64,000 nucleotides of DNA from Dysidea avara. Its lineage: Eukaryota > Porifera > Demospongiae > Dictyoceratida > Dysideidae. Location of the stretch: assembly GCF_963678975.1 (NCBI RefSeq), contig NC_089275.1, positions 32,995,116-33,059,115 on the forward strand, in the 5' to 3' direction. A program made the position numbers and the translations under genes. Below are positions 33,801-46,000 of this stretch, in pieces. Each line of letters opens with the position of its first letter. The first letter of the stretch is position 1. A model generated the notes under the pieces. It saw only the letters and a program-made list of their open reading frames with translations. It made no database searches and was not told the origin of the DNA.

Positions 33801-34252
33801 AATGGTTCCCAGCAGCAGCTGGCCAGAGACTGCAGTCAGATCATATATACCCATCAGACACTTGATCAGTTGTAGGGTCTCCACATATGAAAGTTAATAA
33901 TATTAAGTTAATTGTGTACATTCTGTGGTTTTAACCAAACATAATAATTATTAGTTTTCACTGTATAAAGCAACTACCAGTATTATGGTTAAGAGAAAAA
34001 TACAGTGTGCAATCTTTTTACTGCATTGTTGAATTGGATGATTGGAATAAATGTGAAGCTGTGCCCACTTAACTGCTAACCTTATATTATTAACCATTAT
34101 CAAGAATATACATAGCATGATAGCTTGGTGCTCACCGTAAGGCTCCTTCTGTATGTTGTCCAGTGCAACATGGCCTACATGATGGGTTAGTCTAGCTATA
34201 ATTCATTTTTCAAAGTTCTTTTAAATTTTTCGCTCTTCAAATATAATTACTT

Positions 34253-34497
34253 TGTGACTGGGACTGCAAAAACAGGGCAGGTGGGCACACAAAAAGTCTG
34301 CCTACTCTTTCAAATGTTTATTTTTCATAACTTTTTATGCCATTACACTATGACTATGCCTTTTTGCAACATTTAATTGGCTTTATAGTACAAGTTAAAG
34401 AATGCAAATAATTATCTATTCCAGTACTGAGATATTACCTGCTGTGTGTTGGGGTGTAGTTTGTACCACATGCCCCATGTTTGCAGGCCTGATCACA
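34253..34497. mobile_element. Short TGTGAC-family miniature element
   Basis: Left end TGTGACTGGGACTGCAAAAA, right end TTTGCAGGCCTGATCACA. 245 bp. Same terminal motif as 21762-22396 and 57099-57447. Confidence 0.65.
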
Positions 34498-34963
34498 TTT
34501 GCTGTGCAAAAATTTCTGTATTCAAAGAACCCACTATATATACACAGCATTGTTCTACAATTTGATCATCAATAGCTGGCTTGAATTGATTTTTTACTTG
34601 TGATATTGCCATATTTATTATGCTTTAAATTAGTGCACACAATGTCTCAAATAAATTGGTTTGATAAACTATAGCTAAGTATTTCTAATAACATTATACA
34701 TACAGTATAAAAACAGCAATAATACATGTAAATAGTATGTACATGATGGAAAATATGTTATAATTTTATATATAAATCCATGTGAAGAGTTTTTCTGTAT
34801 TCATGTTTGAGGTTTAATCTTTTACAATATGCTGGGATTCATGGAAACTGTTTCCTCCTGTTTGTGCAATTGTTAATCCATCTGGAACATTATCAGTGCT
34901 GCAGTTTTGACATAATATACAAGTATAACAGATTTGTATCACTGATGTAATATATACGTAATA
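34498..34963. other. Non-coding stretch
   Basis: AT-rich, no supported feature. Confidence 0.5.
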
Positions 34964-35332
34964 TCTAATCCAAAACAGCCAACCTGTAAAAAAGAGTGTA
35001 GTCTCCCAACACATAGGCTTTTAAAAAAATTGTTGACACTACAATATCATTGCAGCCATTTCTTGGCCGCAACCTTTGATATTACATCTTTTTCATACTA
35101 GCTTATTTTTGGAAGGCTGCACTATTTTCACAGTTTGGCTGTTTTGGATCTAAAGGAAATTGACTATGCTTTAAATCTACTGCAGCATCTAGTACACTGA
35201 GTTAAGCATGCAAGAGCTATTCTTCAAACAACATAGCTAGCTATATATGTTACCAGTGTACTGTTGTTAAGCCATGGTATAAGTGTTATGGCACGCAGCT
35301 CTTGACTGATTTTCAGCCTCAGTATTGCCATA
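34964..35332 (+). repeat. Decayed foldback-family repeat
   Basis: Starts TCTAATCCAAAACAGCC. A partial right arm (CAGTTTGGCTGTTTTGGAT) is still visible near 35130. The block matches 1456-1814 base for base over long stretches, including GTTAAGCATGCAAGAGC, and the match ends at GCCATA. Confidence 0.75.
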
Positions 35333-35967
35333 GGGAGAATTTTTTTGGGATCAGTATCATCTTAAATGAAGCCACACTTATACTATCATCATACTGTACA
35401 TACTGCTAAATACAGTTGAACTGTAACATGATGCTTTCTTACTGCACAACTCAGCTGTGCCTGACTGTTTTATATAGCCATGACTGCTCTATTAGAGTAC
35501 ATCGATCTTTACTAGGGGCATGGATTAAGGTTTCATTAAAATCAAAAAAATAATGCAGTTTTGACCTGCCTATATGGTACCTTTGCTATACCAATGCATA
35601 GCTGAGCTACATACCAACCAGCAGATATTGTGAAACAGCATTTTACATGCCATTCAAGAAACTCGTGTGATGAATAATGAGAATTGTACATGTAGTAAAC
35701 TTTTTGCATTAGAACTCATTAATATCTATTGTATCTTGATACGTAGTTTATCAACATTTGCAAGAAAATTCAACTAGTTTGCATTAGTGGGTTAGGTGGT
35801 AGGTGTGACAATAAATAATTAACTATCACTGACTGCTCTATTAGAGTATCGTGATTGTTATGTGAGATGAACAACTGACAGTAGTGGCTGACTGGTAAAG
35901 GGTTTGGACATGTAGGTATGGAGGTTCAAACTGTACACAGCTTCTTTTTCAACATTTTATTACTTCA
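35333..35967. other. Non-coding stretch with two CTCTATTAGAG motifs
   Basis: Motif copies near 35487 (followed by TACATCGATC) and 35839. No gene. Confidence 0.5.
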
Positions 35968-36948
35968 TGGTGACTGTTCTAATCAGTATCTCAATTACAT
36001 TTGGTTTTTGCTTTATATCTCCTTAGCTAATACTCTTAGTACTTTTACATTACAAAAGGTCTGTGTTATGATGGTCAACCTACCGGCAGACTTATATATT
36101 TCTGTAAGTAGTTTACCCTATAGGCATGACCAAAAATCACACTTGTAATTTTTGAAAATCACCTGTAACTTGGCACTACGCAATCTGTACACAAATTGAA
36201 AGATAAATGAGCTATATATAATGTACTCTTTATACCCTCAAACTTGGGGATCCTATGTATAAAACTTTTGTGAGTTATGGAGGTGTTGCAAAAAGATAAT
36301 GTATAGCAGAAGAAGGTAAAGAAAAATACATAGAACACTAGATAAAATTTGAAGGCACATATCTCAAGGATCATGCAGGGGCGGATCCAGGGGGGGGGGG
36401 GGGGGGGGGGGTTCAAAGGGATCCATGGAACCCCCCTTTAGAAATCTCTTTGAAAGAGCCTGTCTTACTCGAGATACTCTAATAGAGCAGTCAAAATCGA
36501 AATACTCTAATAGAGCAGTCACAGTATTCTTCAGAGGAGCAGTGTAGCAAGCTATGTATGTAGTTATAAATAAGGAAATATAGTTGGTCAGGGTATCTGT
36601 GGTGAGGGGCAGCTATTGTCCGCAGGTGATGACTTTTTTTTTTTGGTCTTTGATTTACAGCTAGGCTGAAGTTGTAATTCCAGAGTGGAACCCCCCTTTT
36701 AAAAAGTCTGGATCCGCCCCAGGGATGGCTGGACTGATTTGAAAGATGTCCCACTCCAAAGGAGGTTTCACAGAAAAATGGACTGAACCTCCCTTAGAGC
36801 TACTTCTGTTTAGCTATTACTGAGGAATAAATTCGTGAAAATCATGATTTCTTAATCGGTTCCTGTATAATACGCGCTTGTCTGTCCCACACTTAAACGT
36901 ATTTGTTTCCTTAACTGGCTGCAAGACACACTATCGTATGCCCTGATA
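35968..36948 (+). repeat. Old relic of the composite terminal module, interrupted by a miniature element
   Basis: Begins GGTGACTGTTCTAATCAGTA, parallel to GGTGACTGTTCTATTAGAGT in the intact modules. It contains GTTTACCCTATAGGCATGAC (compare GTTTACCCTGTAGGCGTGAC) and ends GACACACTATCGTATGCCCTGAT. The end is therefore shared with the two full copies, although the rest has diverged. A 347-bp insertion (36376-36722) splits it. Confidence 0.6.
36376..36722. mobile_element. GGGGCGGATCC miniature element with 22-G run
   Basis: Left CAGGGGCGGATCCAG and right CTGGATCCGCCCCAG are inverted. A G run of 22 (36390-36411) follows the left end and GGAACCCCCCTTT occurs near both ends. Elements with such ends are widespread in invertebrates and usually hAT-like. 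The 8-bp flanks (GGATCATG, GGATGGCT) agree only in part. Relic ends with the same start occur near 48395 and 62130. Confidence 0.75.
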
Positions 36949-38011
36949 TATACAATATATACGTATGTGTATGTATGTATGTATGTATGCAACATCTTGA
37001 ATTAACAAGATACATGCACTGCCTTAACAAGATAAACACCCTGTATACAGTACATATTTCATTAAGGCAGTGCGTATATCTTGTTAAAATTCCTGAGCCA
37101 GTGCAATATGTGATATATGCACACTGGCTTTCCTTTGATCTAAGGTTACAATTGGTACATATATTATAAAAAAAATTATCTAGTGATGCTTTTAGCTGAA
37201 ACCTCAGCAGTGTGCACTTACTTAATAAATCATTTTGTTCATTCAAAATTAGATGTACACATATACCTTGTGGCTAACTGCCAGCCTATTGTGCTTTTGC
37301 TTTTAATTTTACCTGTTATGCTATGCTACAGTGCAAAAATTTAATCTACTGTATTATGCTCAAAATCAATGCGTTATCACTCAAAAATGCTTGCTTTATG
37401 TATAATATATTTATCTGTAAGGAACTGTTGAGAGTACGTAATAATGACATTGCTTCCAATAGAAAAGTATATATTTGGCATTACCACATTGATATCCTCT
37501 AACAAAAATTAGCAAATCTAATAAAAATTACACTCTATTAAAGCCATCAACTATTTTAGAAACCTAGAGCTCTTTCTCTTCATACAATCCAATTCTGACT
37601 TCTGTCTTCAATGTGTGTATGTAAGAAGAAATGTGGATAAAGACAAACCCTAAATTCAGGGACTCATAAAAAATTAAATCCACACAAAAGCAGCCAAGCT
37701 ATGAAAAAAGGGTGTGGTCTTCAGATACTTGGGTCAAATAAGAAATCAAAGGTGGTGGCAAAGGAATTGCTATTAAAATAGTTACATTATTTATTTATGA
37801 TATCTGATTTCCAACCCCCATAGTTTATAGAAGAGTAGCTGCTTTACCCGTGCAAGGATTACAGCCATCATGGCATGTACTTAATTCCTTCTGACTAACA
37901 CAATGGTTAATCCAGACATTTGAAAATGGTGGTTCCACTCTGAGACATGGTAACCCAGCCTATTACACATATATTATAGTCTAGCTAGCTGGCTATGAGT
38001 AAAGTAAAATC
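36949..38011. other. Non-coding stretch with microsatellite and decayed repeats
   Basis: A GTAT microsatellite lies near 36964-36986. An inverted pair around TTAACAAGATA is seen at 37015 and 37085. TATTATGC-family remnants lie near 37290-37400. A half foldback (CAGCCAAGCTATGAAAAAAG) lies at about 37690. It is downstream of receptor gene 2. Confidence 0.45.
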
Positions 38012-38464
38012 TTACGTTTGATTAGTCTTCTTCATATAGCATCTCATGATGATTAGCAACACAGCTACTATTACTATAATTCCTATCACTCCTCCTATTG
38101 CTGCACTAACAATTGTTCCAAATGGTGGGTCATCACTACTTGATGACTGGTTGATTACAACACAGTCCCTTGACTCAAATGACTCAAGCATTGATGGACA
38201 GCTTGGATCAATATGTAGGGTGACTTGATTGACAGTCAATGATGTTTCAGATTTTACCCAGTAGTCTATCTCATTGATGGTATTCTCAGCACTGATATTT
38301 GATAGTATTTTTGCTCTATACACAACTGTGCCCTTAAAGTCTCCTTTTGATTGTCGACAACTAAATGCTGCATTAACAATGCTTAATTTACAGGAACATT
38401 CTTGCTTCAGTTTTCCCATTACAGCTAATTTTATGTCATGCAATTTCTTTATCTGGTTATCTTC
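38012..38464 (-). CDS. Receptor gene 2, last exon: juxtamembrane, transmembrane helix, tail
   Basis: A 453-base terminal exon in phase 0 after a TTTTATAG acceptor, encoding 150 residues. It begins EDNQIKKLHDIKLAVMGKLK. Cysteines (ECSCKL, AFSCRQ, DPSCPS, SRDCVV), the SSSSDD stalk and the GTIVSAAIGGVIGIIVIVAV helix follow gene 1. The tail RCYMKKTNQT differs most. Same length as the gene 1 exon, with many substitutions silent or conservative by eye, suggesting that both were kept as coding sequence for much of their history. Confidence 0.82.
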   Translation of the reverse strand, partial: EDNQIKKLHDIKLAVMGKLKQECSCKLSIVNAAFSCRQSKGDFKGTVVYRAKILSNISAENTINEIDYWVKSETSLTVNQVTLHIDPSCPSMLESFESRDCVVINQSSSSDDPPFGTIVSAAIGGVIGIIVIVAVLLIIMRCYMKKTNQT

Positions 38465-38532
38465 CTATAAAAGTTGCGGACATGATCATTATACACCACC
38501 TGGTTATGTAACACTGTAACATGTACGCTTAC

Positions 38533-38591
38533 TGTCCATCCAACACAGCTTTTAATAGGGTAGAGTCGTAATTGAAATAAGGCCGCATGAA
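38533..38591 (-). CDS. Receptor gene 2, linker exon
   Basis: A 59-base exon after CTGTGTTTAG, ending TGGACA|GTAAGC, phase 1 to 0. It encodes HAALFQLRLYPIKSCVGWT. It connects the FN3 half-exon (38650-38812, ending phase 1) to the transmembrane exon. Confidence 0.75.
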
Positions 38592-38649
38592 CTAAACACA
38601 GGAAAAAGTAACATTAAAGATCATACAATAACAAAGACATAAACCATAC

Positions 38650-38812
38650 ATGTAGTTGTAGTAACAGTTTCGCTGGTAACTCTAAGTCCCTTGATGATGA
38701 AAGCTGTGATGTAGATTGAGTATTTTACACCAGAGAGAAGGTTAGTCAGATTAGCAGAAGTGCCTGTGCTGTTGATAGATAGGACTTGGTTTTGATTATG
38801 GGCATAGTGAAT
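38650..38812 (-). CDS. Receptor gene 2, FN3 C-terminal half-exon
   Basis: A 163-base exon between a CTCTGTAG acceptor and an ACAT|GTATGG donor, phase 0 to 1. It reads IHYAHNQNQVLSINSTGTSA, then NLTNLLSGVKYSIYITAF and a VTSETVTTTT end. The Y-x-I-x-I/T strand after an L-x-x-G-V-x-Y motif is typical of strands E-G of FN3. It needs an N-terminal half-exon of phase 1 to 0. The nearest with the right phase is at 50545-50636; none was found between 38.8 and 48.8 kb. Confidence 0.72.
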
Positions 38813-39671
38813 CTACAGAGATCAACCACACTTGTATTAGTCTGTATTACAGGTATATACTACAAGTCACAGCCATGCTGTTATTCTGATCAGCTATTTA
38901 TACATGTACATGTAGTAGTATATTAAAAATGTTATTAAGTTTAAAATGAAGTAGTGAACAAAGCGACAATAAGTAGTGAAACAAGAGATATATGAATGAT
39001 GGTATTACAGCATAGCTCTGTGGGAAAATCCCAACAATGGCAGCTCATAACAAATATTTTGTTCAATGCCAAAGTAGGGAGTTTCCTACTGAGCGCAAAC
39101 AAAAGCTCAAGAAACTGATTTTGAAGATCAAAATTGGACTAAATCTTACCAGTAGATGCGGTCTCCTCACCTTTTTACTGTAAGGTATCAGTCAGCTATG
39201 TTGTAATACCATCATTCACCTCTTGTTTCACTATATTTTTATTGCTTGACAGCATCATGTCAAACAGTACAGTGGAACTGTTTAGTAGGAATCCCCGCGT
39301 GCCACCTAAAATGTCACAATCTCCATTGCGAATGAGATCACACGATAATTGTAGGTCATTACATACCTGGAAAAACTTGTGTATTCTAATTATTGCAACA
39401 CTAATTTTAAGTGGAACTGTTATAACATGTTGCTTTTTGTGTGGTTTATAAGTTGTATGAATAGTGAACCAGTGCTTGTTGTGTCTGTTCTGACGTTAAA
39501 ATTTTATGCTGCCTTTAAAGGTCATCCTAGAAACATCTTACACAATGAGAATCACCTTTATGGAATAATATTAGTCCATCTAATACCAAATACAGCATTA
39601 AAAACAAGAAAAAACTTACAGGCGCTTGGATATGGAATTTTAAAAAATCACTGAAGCTTGAATTTTTGTCT
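38813..39671. other. Gene 2 intron with a foldback-type repeat
   Basis: An inverted pair AGTAGTGAAACAAGAGATA (38972) and CACCTCTTGTTTCACTATAT (39217) flanks about 240 bases. It is related to the foldbacks at 40250, 51640 and 63595. No exon seen. Confidence 0.5.
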
Positions 39672-40445
39672 GACTGCCAGCCTGCCTTTCAGACCATAGT
39701 CGCAAGGCTGGAGGCCAAATGAAGCAGTGCATGCCCACCATTTTATGCCACAATGACAAACTCACAAGTGAGATGTGCCTTTTAGGGTTCCAACGAGTGT
39801 GTGGCCTCTGCTCCTTGTCTTTCCTTTTATCTTTAATCAGGCTGTCTTCATCCTTCTTCATGCAATGAAACTATATTGAAGCATTAATTTTCCCTATCAA
39901 CACTTTCCTTGAGCAGCACATTTAGATGCTGCAAACTTATTTAAGTGCTTACGCTCAATAGGTTCAATACCATGCCTATTAACGTGACCTTACCAGGTTG
40001 ATTAATAACAACTGAGCACCACCTGAGACCACATCTCTTAACAATCTATTTACTCGATCACAATGACACATCCTGTTATTATCAGTCTAGCTGTATTCAG
40101 AATGCTAGCACGATGAAAATATGCTACACCTCCTGGTAGATGAAAGGCTGACTCAAGATACTCTAATACAGCAGTCACCCTAATGAAACAGTCATGCGTG
40201 TATAGCTGTATGCTATAACAAAAAACCAAACAAACTAAAAATTATTATTAAGCAGGGATCCAAGCAATAAAATATAGTGCAACAAGGGATGAATCACGGT
40301 ATCACAGTATAGAACAAAATCACTATGATAATATGCCAATGTAGGGTTTTCCCATCAAGCTATGCTGTAAAACCATCATTCATCTCTTGCTTCACTACAT
40401 TTTATTGCTTGGATCTTTACTTCATTCTAAATCAACAATTTTTAA
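39672..40445 (+). repeat. Intron block duplicated at 51026-51850
   Basis: Both copies start near ACTGCCAGCCTGCCTTTCAG / ACTGCCTTCCAATTTGTCTG. They share CAATGGTCGCAATGCTGG-like sequence, GGTTCC-A-ACGAGTGTGTGG, CTTGTCTTTCCTTTT, GCAATGAAAC and a terminal foldback around GGGATCCAAGCAATAAAA. Same orientation, 11.3 kb apart, both in introns of gene 2. Lysine-rich minus-strand frames across both are unlikely to be genes, as each is interrupted shortly after. Confidence 0.7.
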
Positions 40446-42479
40446 TATACTATATAGTATATAATTATATATACATTACTGAGATAATTGATACAGAGTA
40501 TGAACCTGATAATGGAGTATTGGTAGGTTTAGTTCAGGATGATTCCAGTTTAGTGTAACGGTAGTTTCATCAACTGATAAAACTGTTAAATATATTGGAG
40601 TTTCAGCACCTACTGGACATTAACAGAATGATTACATATTTCATTGAAAGCAATTAATTCAAAATCAAAGCAGTACTTATAGCCTAAATATACATTTGGC
40701 TGATTTTGAGGTTTTTGGAGCTAACAGTGAAAATTTTATGCTTAAAACATTTAGACCTTCATTTACATTATTGTAATAAATTAGTACAAAAATTATTGGT
40801 AGATGGAGGTTATTAATTATTACAAAAATCATTGGAGTAGAGTTGATTTAATAGTTGGGTAAGGAGAATTCTAGGAAATGGGAGCAGGACAGGAATATGG
40901 GAAAGGTAACTACCAATGGAAAATGTCTGATACGTATATATAGTTATTTACCACTCTGCGTGGGCAGTTCAAAGGCACCGCCAGTGCCATAATTTGTATA
41001 TTGCACTGCTGCAGACCGCAGCGAGTGCATTATAACTTATAACGCACTGGTTGCTGTTTTGTAGACCACAACGAGTGCATTATAAGTTATAATGCACCGA
41101 CCGCAGTGCTATATACAGATATTGCACTGGCTGCGGTTTTGTGCAGCATAGCACAAGTGCCGGTGGCGAAGACCACTACGACACCTCACCTAATAGGTGG
41201 AAAGACACTACACAGATCACTCGAATTCTTTTATAGCCTGACATGTAAAGGTCGATTGTGGGCCATAACGTCACCAATACGTATAATGTTTACAAGCAGC
41301 CAATGGCGATCGAAAAACCCAACGCGGGTGGCCACAATTCTAGTCTACATATATATATAAACGTACTTATACACCTTACTAGTCTGGTGCCATCTTAGCC
41401 CAGATTAAACTGTAGTCCACTTCGACAATGACTCAATAAAACAAATATATTCTAAATAATACTAACCTTTACGTTCGATTGTGGTAACCAGTTTTGTCAT
41501 GCCACCGGATTCGAGTTTAGCCAGTGTGAATAGTAAGAATTAGACTAATATTGTTTAGTAGTTAGGTTTTGTTTACTTAAACCGTCTATTTAGCTGCTTT
41601 TTTTGCTCGAGAGAATCACTATGGCAATTAGTCTGGTGCTTAGTCTATATGGCACGCTGAGCACTACATGATGAGAGTGGAACAGCGAATGCAGGTTAGT
41701 GATATAACCCATAGCGTACTAGCTTTCAATATCTCAGGTGGCTGCAGTACTGCAGGGGGAACGTCATCGCAACGTCAGGCTTGGTTACCCACAATCGATG
41801 TTAGAAACCTGGCCTTTATAAGTGTTACAGCTGTCTTGTGAGACTCTCCCCACCTATTAGGTGAATGGTACATAACAGTTATACAATGTGCACTCGTGCT
41901 CTGCCTGTATAAACGCACTTGCCTTCGGGCCTGACGGCCCTCAGGCTCATGTGTTTATATCAGGCAGAGCACTCGTGGCCGTTGTATAACTATATAATCA
42001 TGCCAAAATAGAGCTAGATTTTAGATGTTTCTTTGCAGCATTGTTTGATTCTTTACTGCTAAAATCAGCCACTTATATAGCATTAAAATTCTCTAATAAA
42101 GCAGTTACAAGAAATTTTCTGTTAATTATTATCCCACTATGGAATTGCAGTTAATTTTGATGGAATAGCTGGTATAGATTAGGTATAATAGCTAAGTTGT
42201 CAACACTAAAACTATACTTCATGAATATTCAAAAGATTCACATTGCAATAACTCATAGTGCCTGCATATACAGTGTAAGTGTGGAAACCATGACAAAAGT
42301 CATATGATGGTGTATGTGGCAGTTGAAGTATAATGCTTGTCAGGCTGGAGTGGCTCAAGCTAGGGACACTATATGAACAGTCATAGTGCTGCTCCAGCCT
42401 GACAGTGCACTACTGCCCACACTGTCATAATTACTTTTATAATCCAGAAGTGTAGCTTCCCAAACCTCACATATATATA
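40446..42479. other. Gene 2 intron with foldback elements
   Basis: Includes a decayed CCGTATA element near 40680-40770 and a complex inverted region at about 40950-41170 (repeated GAGTGCATTATAACTTATAA units with CAGACCGCAGCGAG words). A foldback lies at 41878-41990, with ends GTTATACAATG / CGTTGTATAAC and a GCCTTCGGGC loop. No exon seen. Confidence 0.55.
41878..41990. mobile_element. Foldback element with GCCTTCGGGC loop
   Basis: Arms GTTATACAATG...GTGCTCTGCCTGTATAAACG and the complementary TTTATATCAGGCAGAGCAC...GTTGTATAAC surround CTTGCCTTCGGGCCTGACGG. The loop vocabulary matches 16442-16580. Confidence 0.75.
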
Positions 42480-42797
42480 TCTAATCCAAAACAGCCAAGC
42501 TGTAAAAAAGTGTGCGGCCCTCAGAAAGGCTATGGTGAAAAAAGATGTGAAATCCAAGGTGGCGGCCAAGAAATGGCTGTGATGGTAGGTTAATGGTAAA
42601 AATTTTAATAATGACAATTCAGGTAAATTTTGTGAAGCGGCACAAAAATTCACCTGAATTGTCGTTATTAAAATTTTTACCATTAACCTACCATCACAGC
42701 CATTTCTTGGCCGCCACCTTGGATTTCACATCTTTTTTCACCATAGCCTTTCTGAGGGCCGCACACTTTTTTTACAGCTTGGCTGTTTTGGATTAGA
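42480..42797. repeat. Foldback of composite element, copy 2
   Basis: Arms of about 148 bp from TCTAATCCAAAACAGCC to its complement ending GGATTAGA. The left arm keeps the frame AVKK...MVKKDVKSKVAAKKWL open to a TGA, as in copy 1. Confidence 0.9.
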
Positions 42798-43081
42798 TTT
42801 CATTTCTTTTTGTATTTGTATACCCCAAAGCCGGCCTATGGCCAGCTTTGGGACTTTTTTAACCTATGATTTTTTTTCTTTACTACAGGAAGACGAAAAG
42901 ATGAAGTAGATGTACTTTAAATATTTTATCAGTAAATGTACAAATTATATATATAATACATATGTGATCGGATTTGCGAAAAGGGGTCTTCCACACACAT
43001 CCAATTTACCAACTTTGACAATTGATAACTTCAGATTGGAAAGAGCTATTGCCTTGAAATTTGGACAGTGGTGATTTCTTT

Positions 43082-46000
43082 GCAGCTGAACTCTCTACAT
43101 GATAGTTTCTTTGTAGCTGAACTCTCTACAAGGTAATTTCTTCTAGCTGATCTCTCTACAGGGAGATTTTTTGTAGCTTAACTATCTACAAGGTAACTTC
43201 TTCTAGCTGATCTCTCTACAGGGTGATTTGTTTGTAGCTGAATTCTTTACAGGTGATTTGTTTGCAGCTGAGCTCTTTACAGAATGGTTTCTTTGTAGCT
43301 GAACTCTCTACAAAGTAACTTCTTCTAACTGATCTTTCTACAGGGTGATTTGTTTGTAGCTGAACTATCTACAAAGTAACTTCTTCTAGCTGATCTCTCT
43401 ACAGGGAGATTTGTTTGTAGCTGAACTCTCTACAGGTGATTTGTACGTAGCTGAATTCTGTACAGGTGATTTGTTTGTAGCTGAATTCTGTACAGGTGGT
43501 TTCTTTGTAGCTGAACTCTCTAAAAGGTAACTTCTTCTAACTGATCTTTCTACAGGGCAATTTGTTTCTGGCAGAATTTTCTACAGGGTGATTTCTTTGC
43601 AGCTGAACTCTCTACATGATGGTTTCTTTGTAGCTGAACACTCTACAAGGTAATTTCTTCTATCTGATCTCTCTACAGGGTGATTTGTTTGTAGCTGAAC
43701 TATCTACAAGGTAACTTCTTCTAGCTGATCTCTCTACAGGATGATTTGTTCGTAGCTGAATTCTGTACAGGTGATTTGTTTGCAGCTGAGCTCTTTACAG
43801 AATGGTTTCTTTGTAGCTGAACTCTCTACAAGGTAACTTTTCTAGCTGATGTCTCTACAAGGTAGCTAGTTTGTAGCTGAACTCTCTACATGGTGGTTTC
43901 TTTGTAACAGAACTTTCTACAAGGTGACTTCTTCTAGCTGATCTTTCAATAGGGTGATTTGTTTGTAGCTTCACTCTCTACAAGGTAACTTCTTCCAGCT
44001 GATCTCTCTACAGGGAGATTTGTTTGTAACTGAACTTTCTAAATGATGGTTTCTTTGTAGCTGAACTCTCTACAAGTTAACTTCTTCTAGCTGATCTCTC
44101 TGCAGGGTAATTTGTTTGTAGCTGAATTCTGTACAGGTGATTTGTTTGCAGTTGAGCTCTTTACAGAATGGTTTCTTTGTAGCTAAACTCTCTACAAGGT
44201 AACTTCTTCTAACTGATCTTTCTACAGGGCAATTTGTTTCTGGCAGAATTTTCTACAGGGTGATTTCTTTGCAGCTGAACTCTCTACATGGTGTTTTCTT
44301 TGTAGCTGAACTCTCTACAAGGTAACTTCTTCTAGCTGATCTCTCTACAGGGTGACTTGTTCGTAGCTGAACGATCTACAAGGTAACTTCTTCTAGCTGA
44401 TCTCTCTACAGGGAGATTTGTTTGTAGCTGAACTCTCTACAGGTGATTTGTTTGAAGCTGAACTCTCTAAATGATGGTTTCTTTGTAGCTGAACTCTCTA
44501 CAAGTTAACTTCTTCTAGCTGATCTCTCTACATGGTGATTTGTTTGTAGCTGAACTATCTACAAGGTAACTTCTTCTAACTGATCTTTCTACAGGGCAAT
44601 TTGTTCGTGGCAGAATTTTATACAGGGTGATTTCTTTGCAGCTGAACTCTCTACATGGTGGTTTCTTTGTTGCTGAACTCTCTACAAGGTAACTTCTTCT
44701 AGCTGATCTCTCTACAGGGTGATTTGTTTGTAGCTGAACGATCTACAAGGTAACTTCTTCTAGCTGATCTCTTTACAGGGAGATTTTTTTGTAGTTGAAC
44801 TCTCTACAGGTGATTTGTTTGAAGCTGAACTCTCTAAATGATGGTTTCTTTGTAGCTGAACTCTCTACAAGTTAACTTCTTCTAGCTGATCTCTCTACAT
44901 GGTGATTTGTTTGTAGCTGAACTATCTACAAGGTAACTTCTTCTAACTGATCTTTCTACAGGGCAATTTGTTCGTGGCAGAATTTTATACAGGGTGATTT
45001 CTTTGCAGCTGAATTCTCTACATGGTGGTTTCTTTGTAACTGAACTCTCTACAAGGTAACTTTTTCTAGCTCATCTTTCTACAGGGTGATTTATTTGTAG
45101 CTGAATTCTGTACAGGTGGTTTGTTTGCAGCTGAGCTCTTTAAAGAATGGTTTCTTTGTAGCTGAACTCTCTACAAGGTAACTTCTTCTAGCTGATGTCT
45201 CTACAATGTCACTAGTTTGTAGTTGAGCTCTCTACATGGTGGTTTTTTTGTAACTGAACTCTCTACAAGGTGACCTCTTCTAGCTGATCTTTCTACAGGG
45301 TGATTTGTTTGAAGCTGAACTCTCTACAAGGTAACTTCTTCTAGCTGATCTCTCTACAGGTAGATTTGTTTGTAGCTGAACTCTCTACATGATGGTTTCT
45401 TTGTAGTTGAACTCTCTCAAGGTAACTTCTTCTAGCTGATGTCTTTACAGGGTCACTAGTTTGTAGCTGAATTCTCTACATGGTGGTTTCTTTGTAACTG
45501 AACTCTCTACAAGGTAACTTTTTCTAGCTCATCTTTCTACAGGGTGATTTATTTGTAGCTGAATTCTGTACAGGTGGTTTGTTTGCAGCTGAGCTCTTTA
45601 AAGAATGGTTTCTTTGTAGCTGAACTCTCTACAAGGTAACTTCTTCTAGCTGATGTCTCTACAAGGTCACTAGTTTGTAGCTGAGCTCTCTACATGGCGG
45701 TTTCTTTGTAACTGAACTCTCTACAAGGTGACCTCTTCTAGCTGATCTTTCTACAGGGTGATTTGTTTGATACTGAACTCTCTACAAGGTAACTTCTTCT
45801 AGCTGATCTCTCTACAGGGAGATTTGTTTGTAGCTGAACTCTCTATAAGGTGATTTGTTTGTAGTTGATCTCTCTGCAGGTTGATTTGTTTGTAGCTGAA
45901 CTCTCTACAGGCTGATTTGTTTGTAGCCGATCTCTCTACAGGGTAATTTGTTTGTAGCTGAACTCTCTACAAGTTGATTTGTGTGTAGCTGATCTCTCTG

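Noticed and set aside
42381-42796. Two ~70-100 codon frames on opposite strands with the same protein sequence
   Set aside because: They are the two arms of one palindrome read from each side (QNLPELSLLKFLPLTYHHS-type), not two genes.
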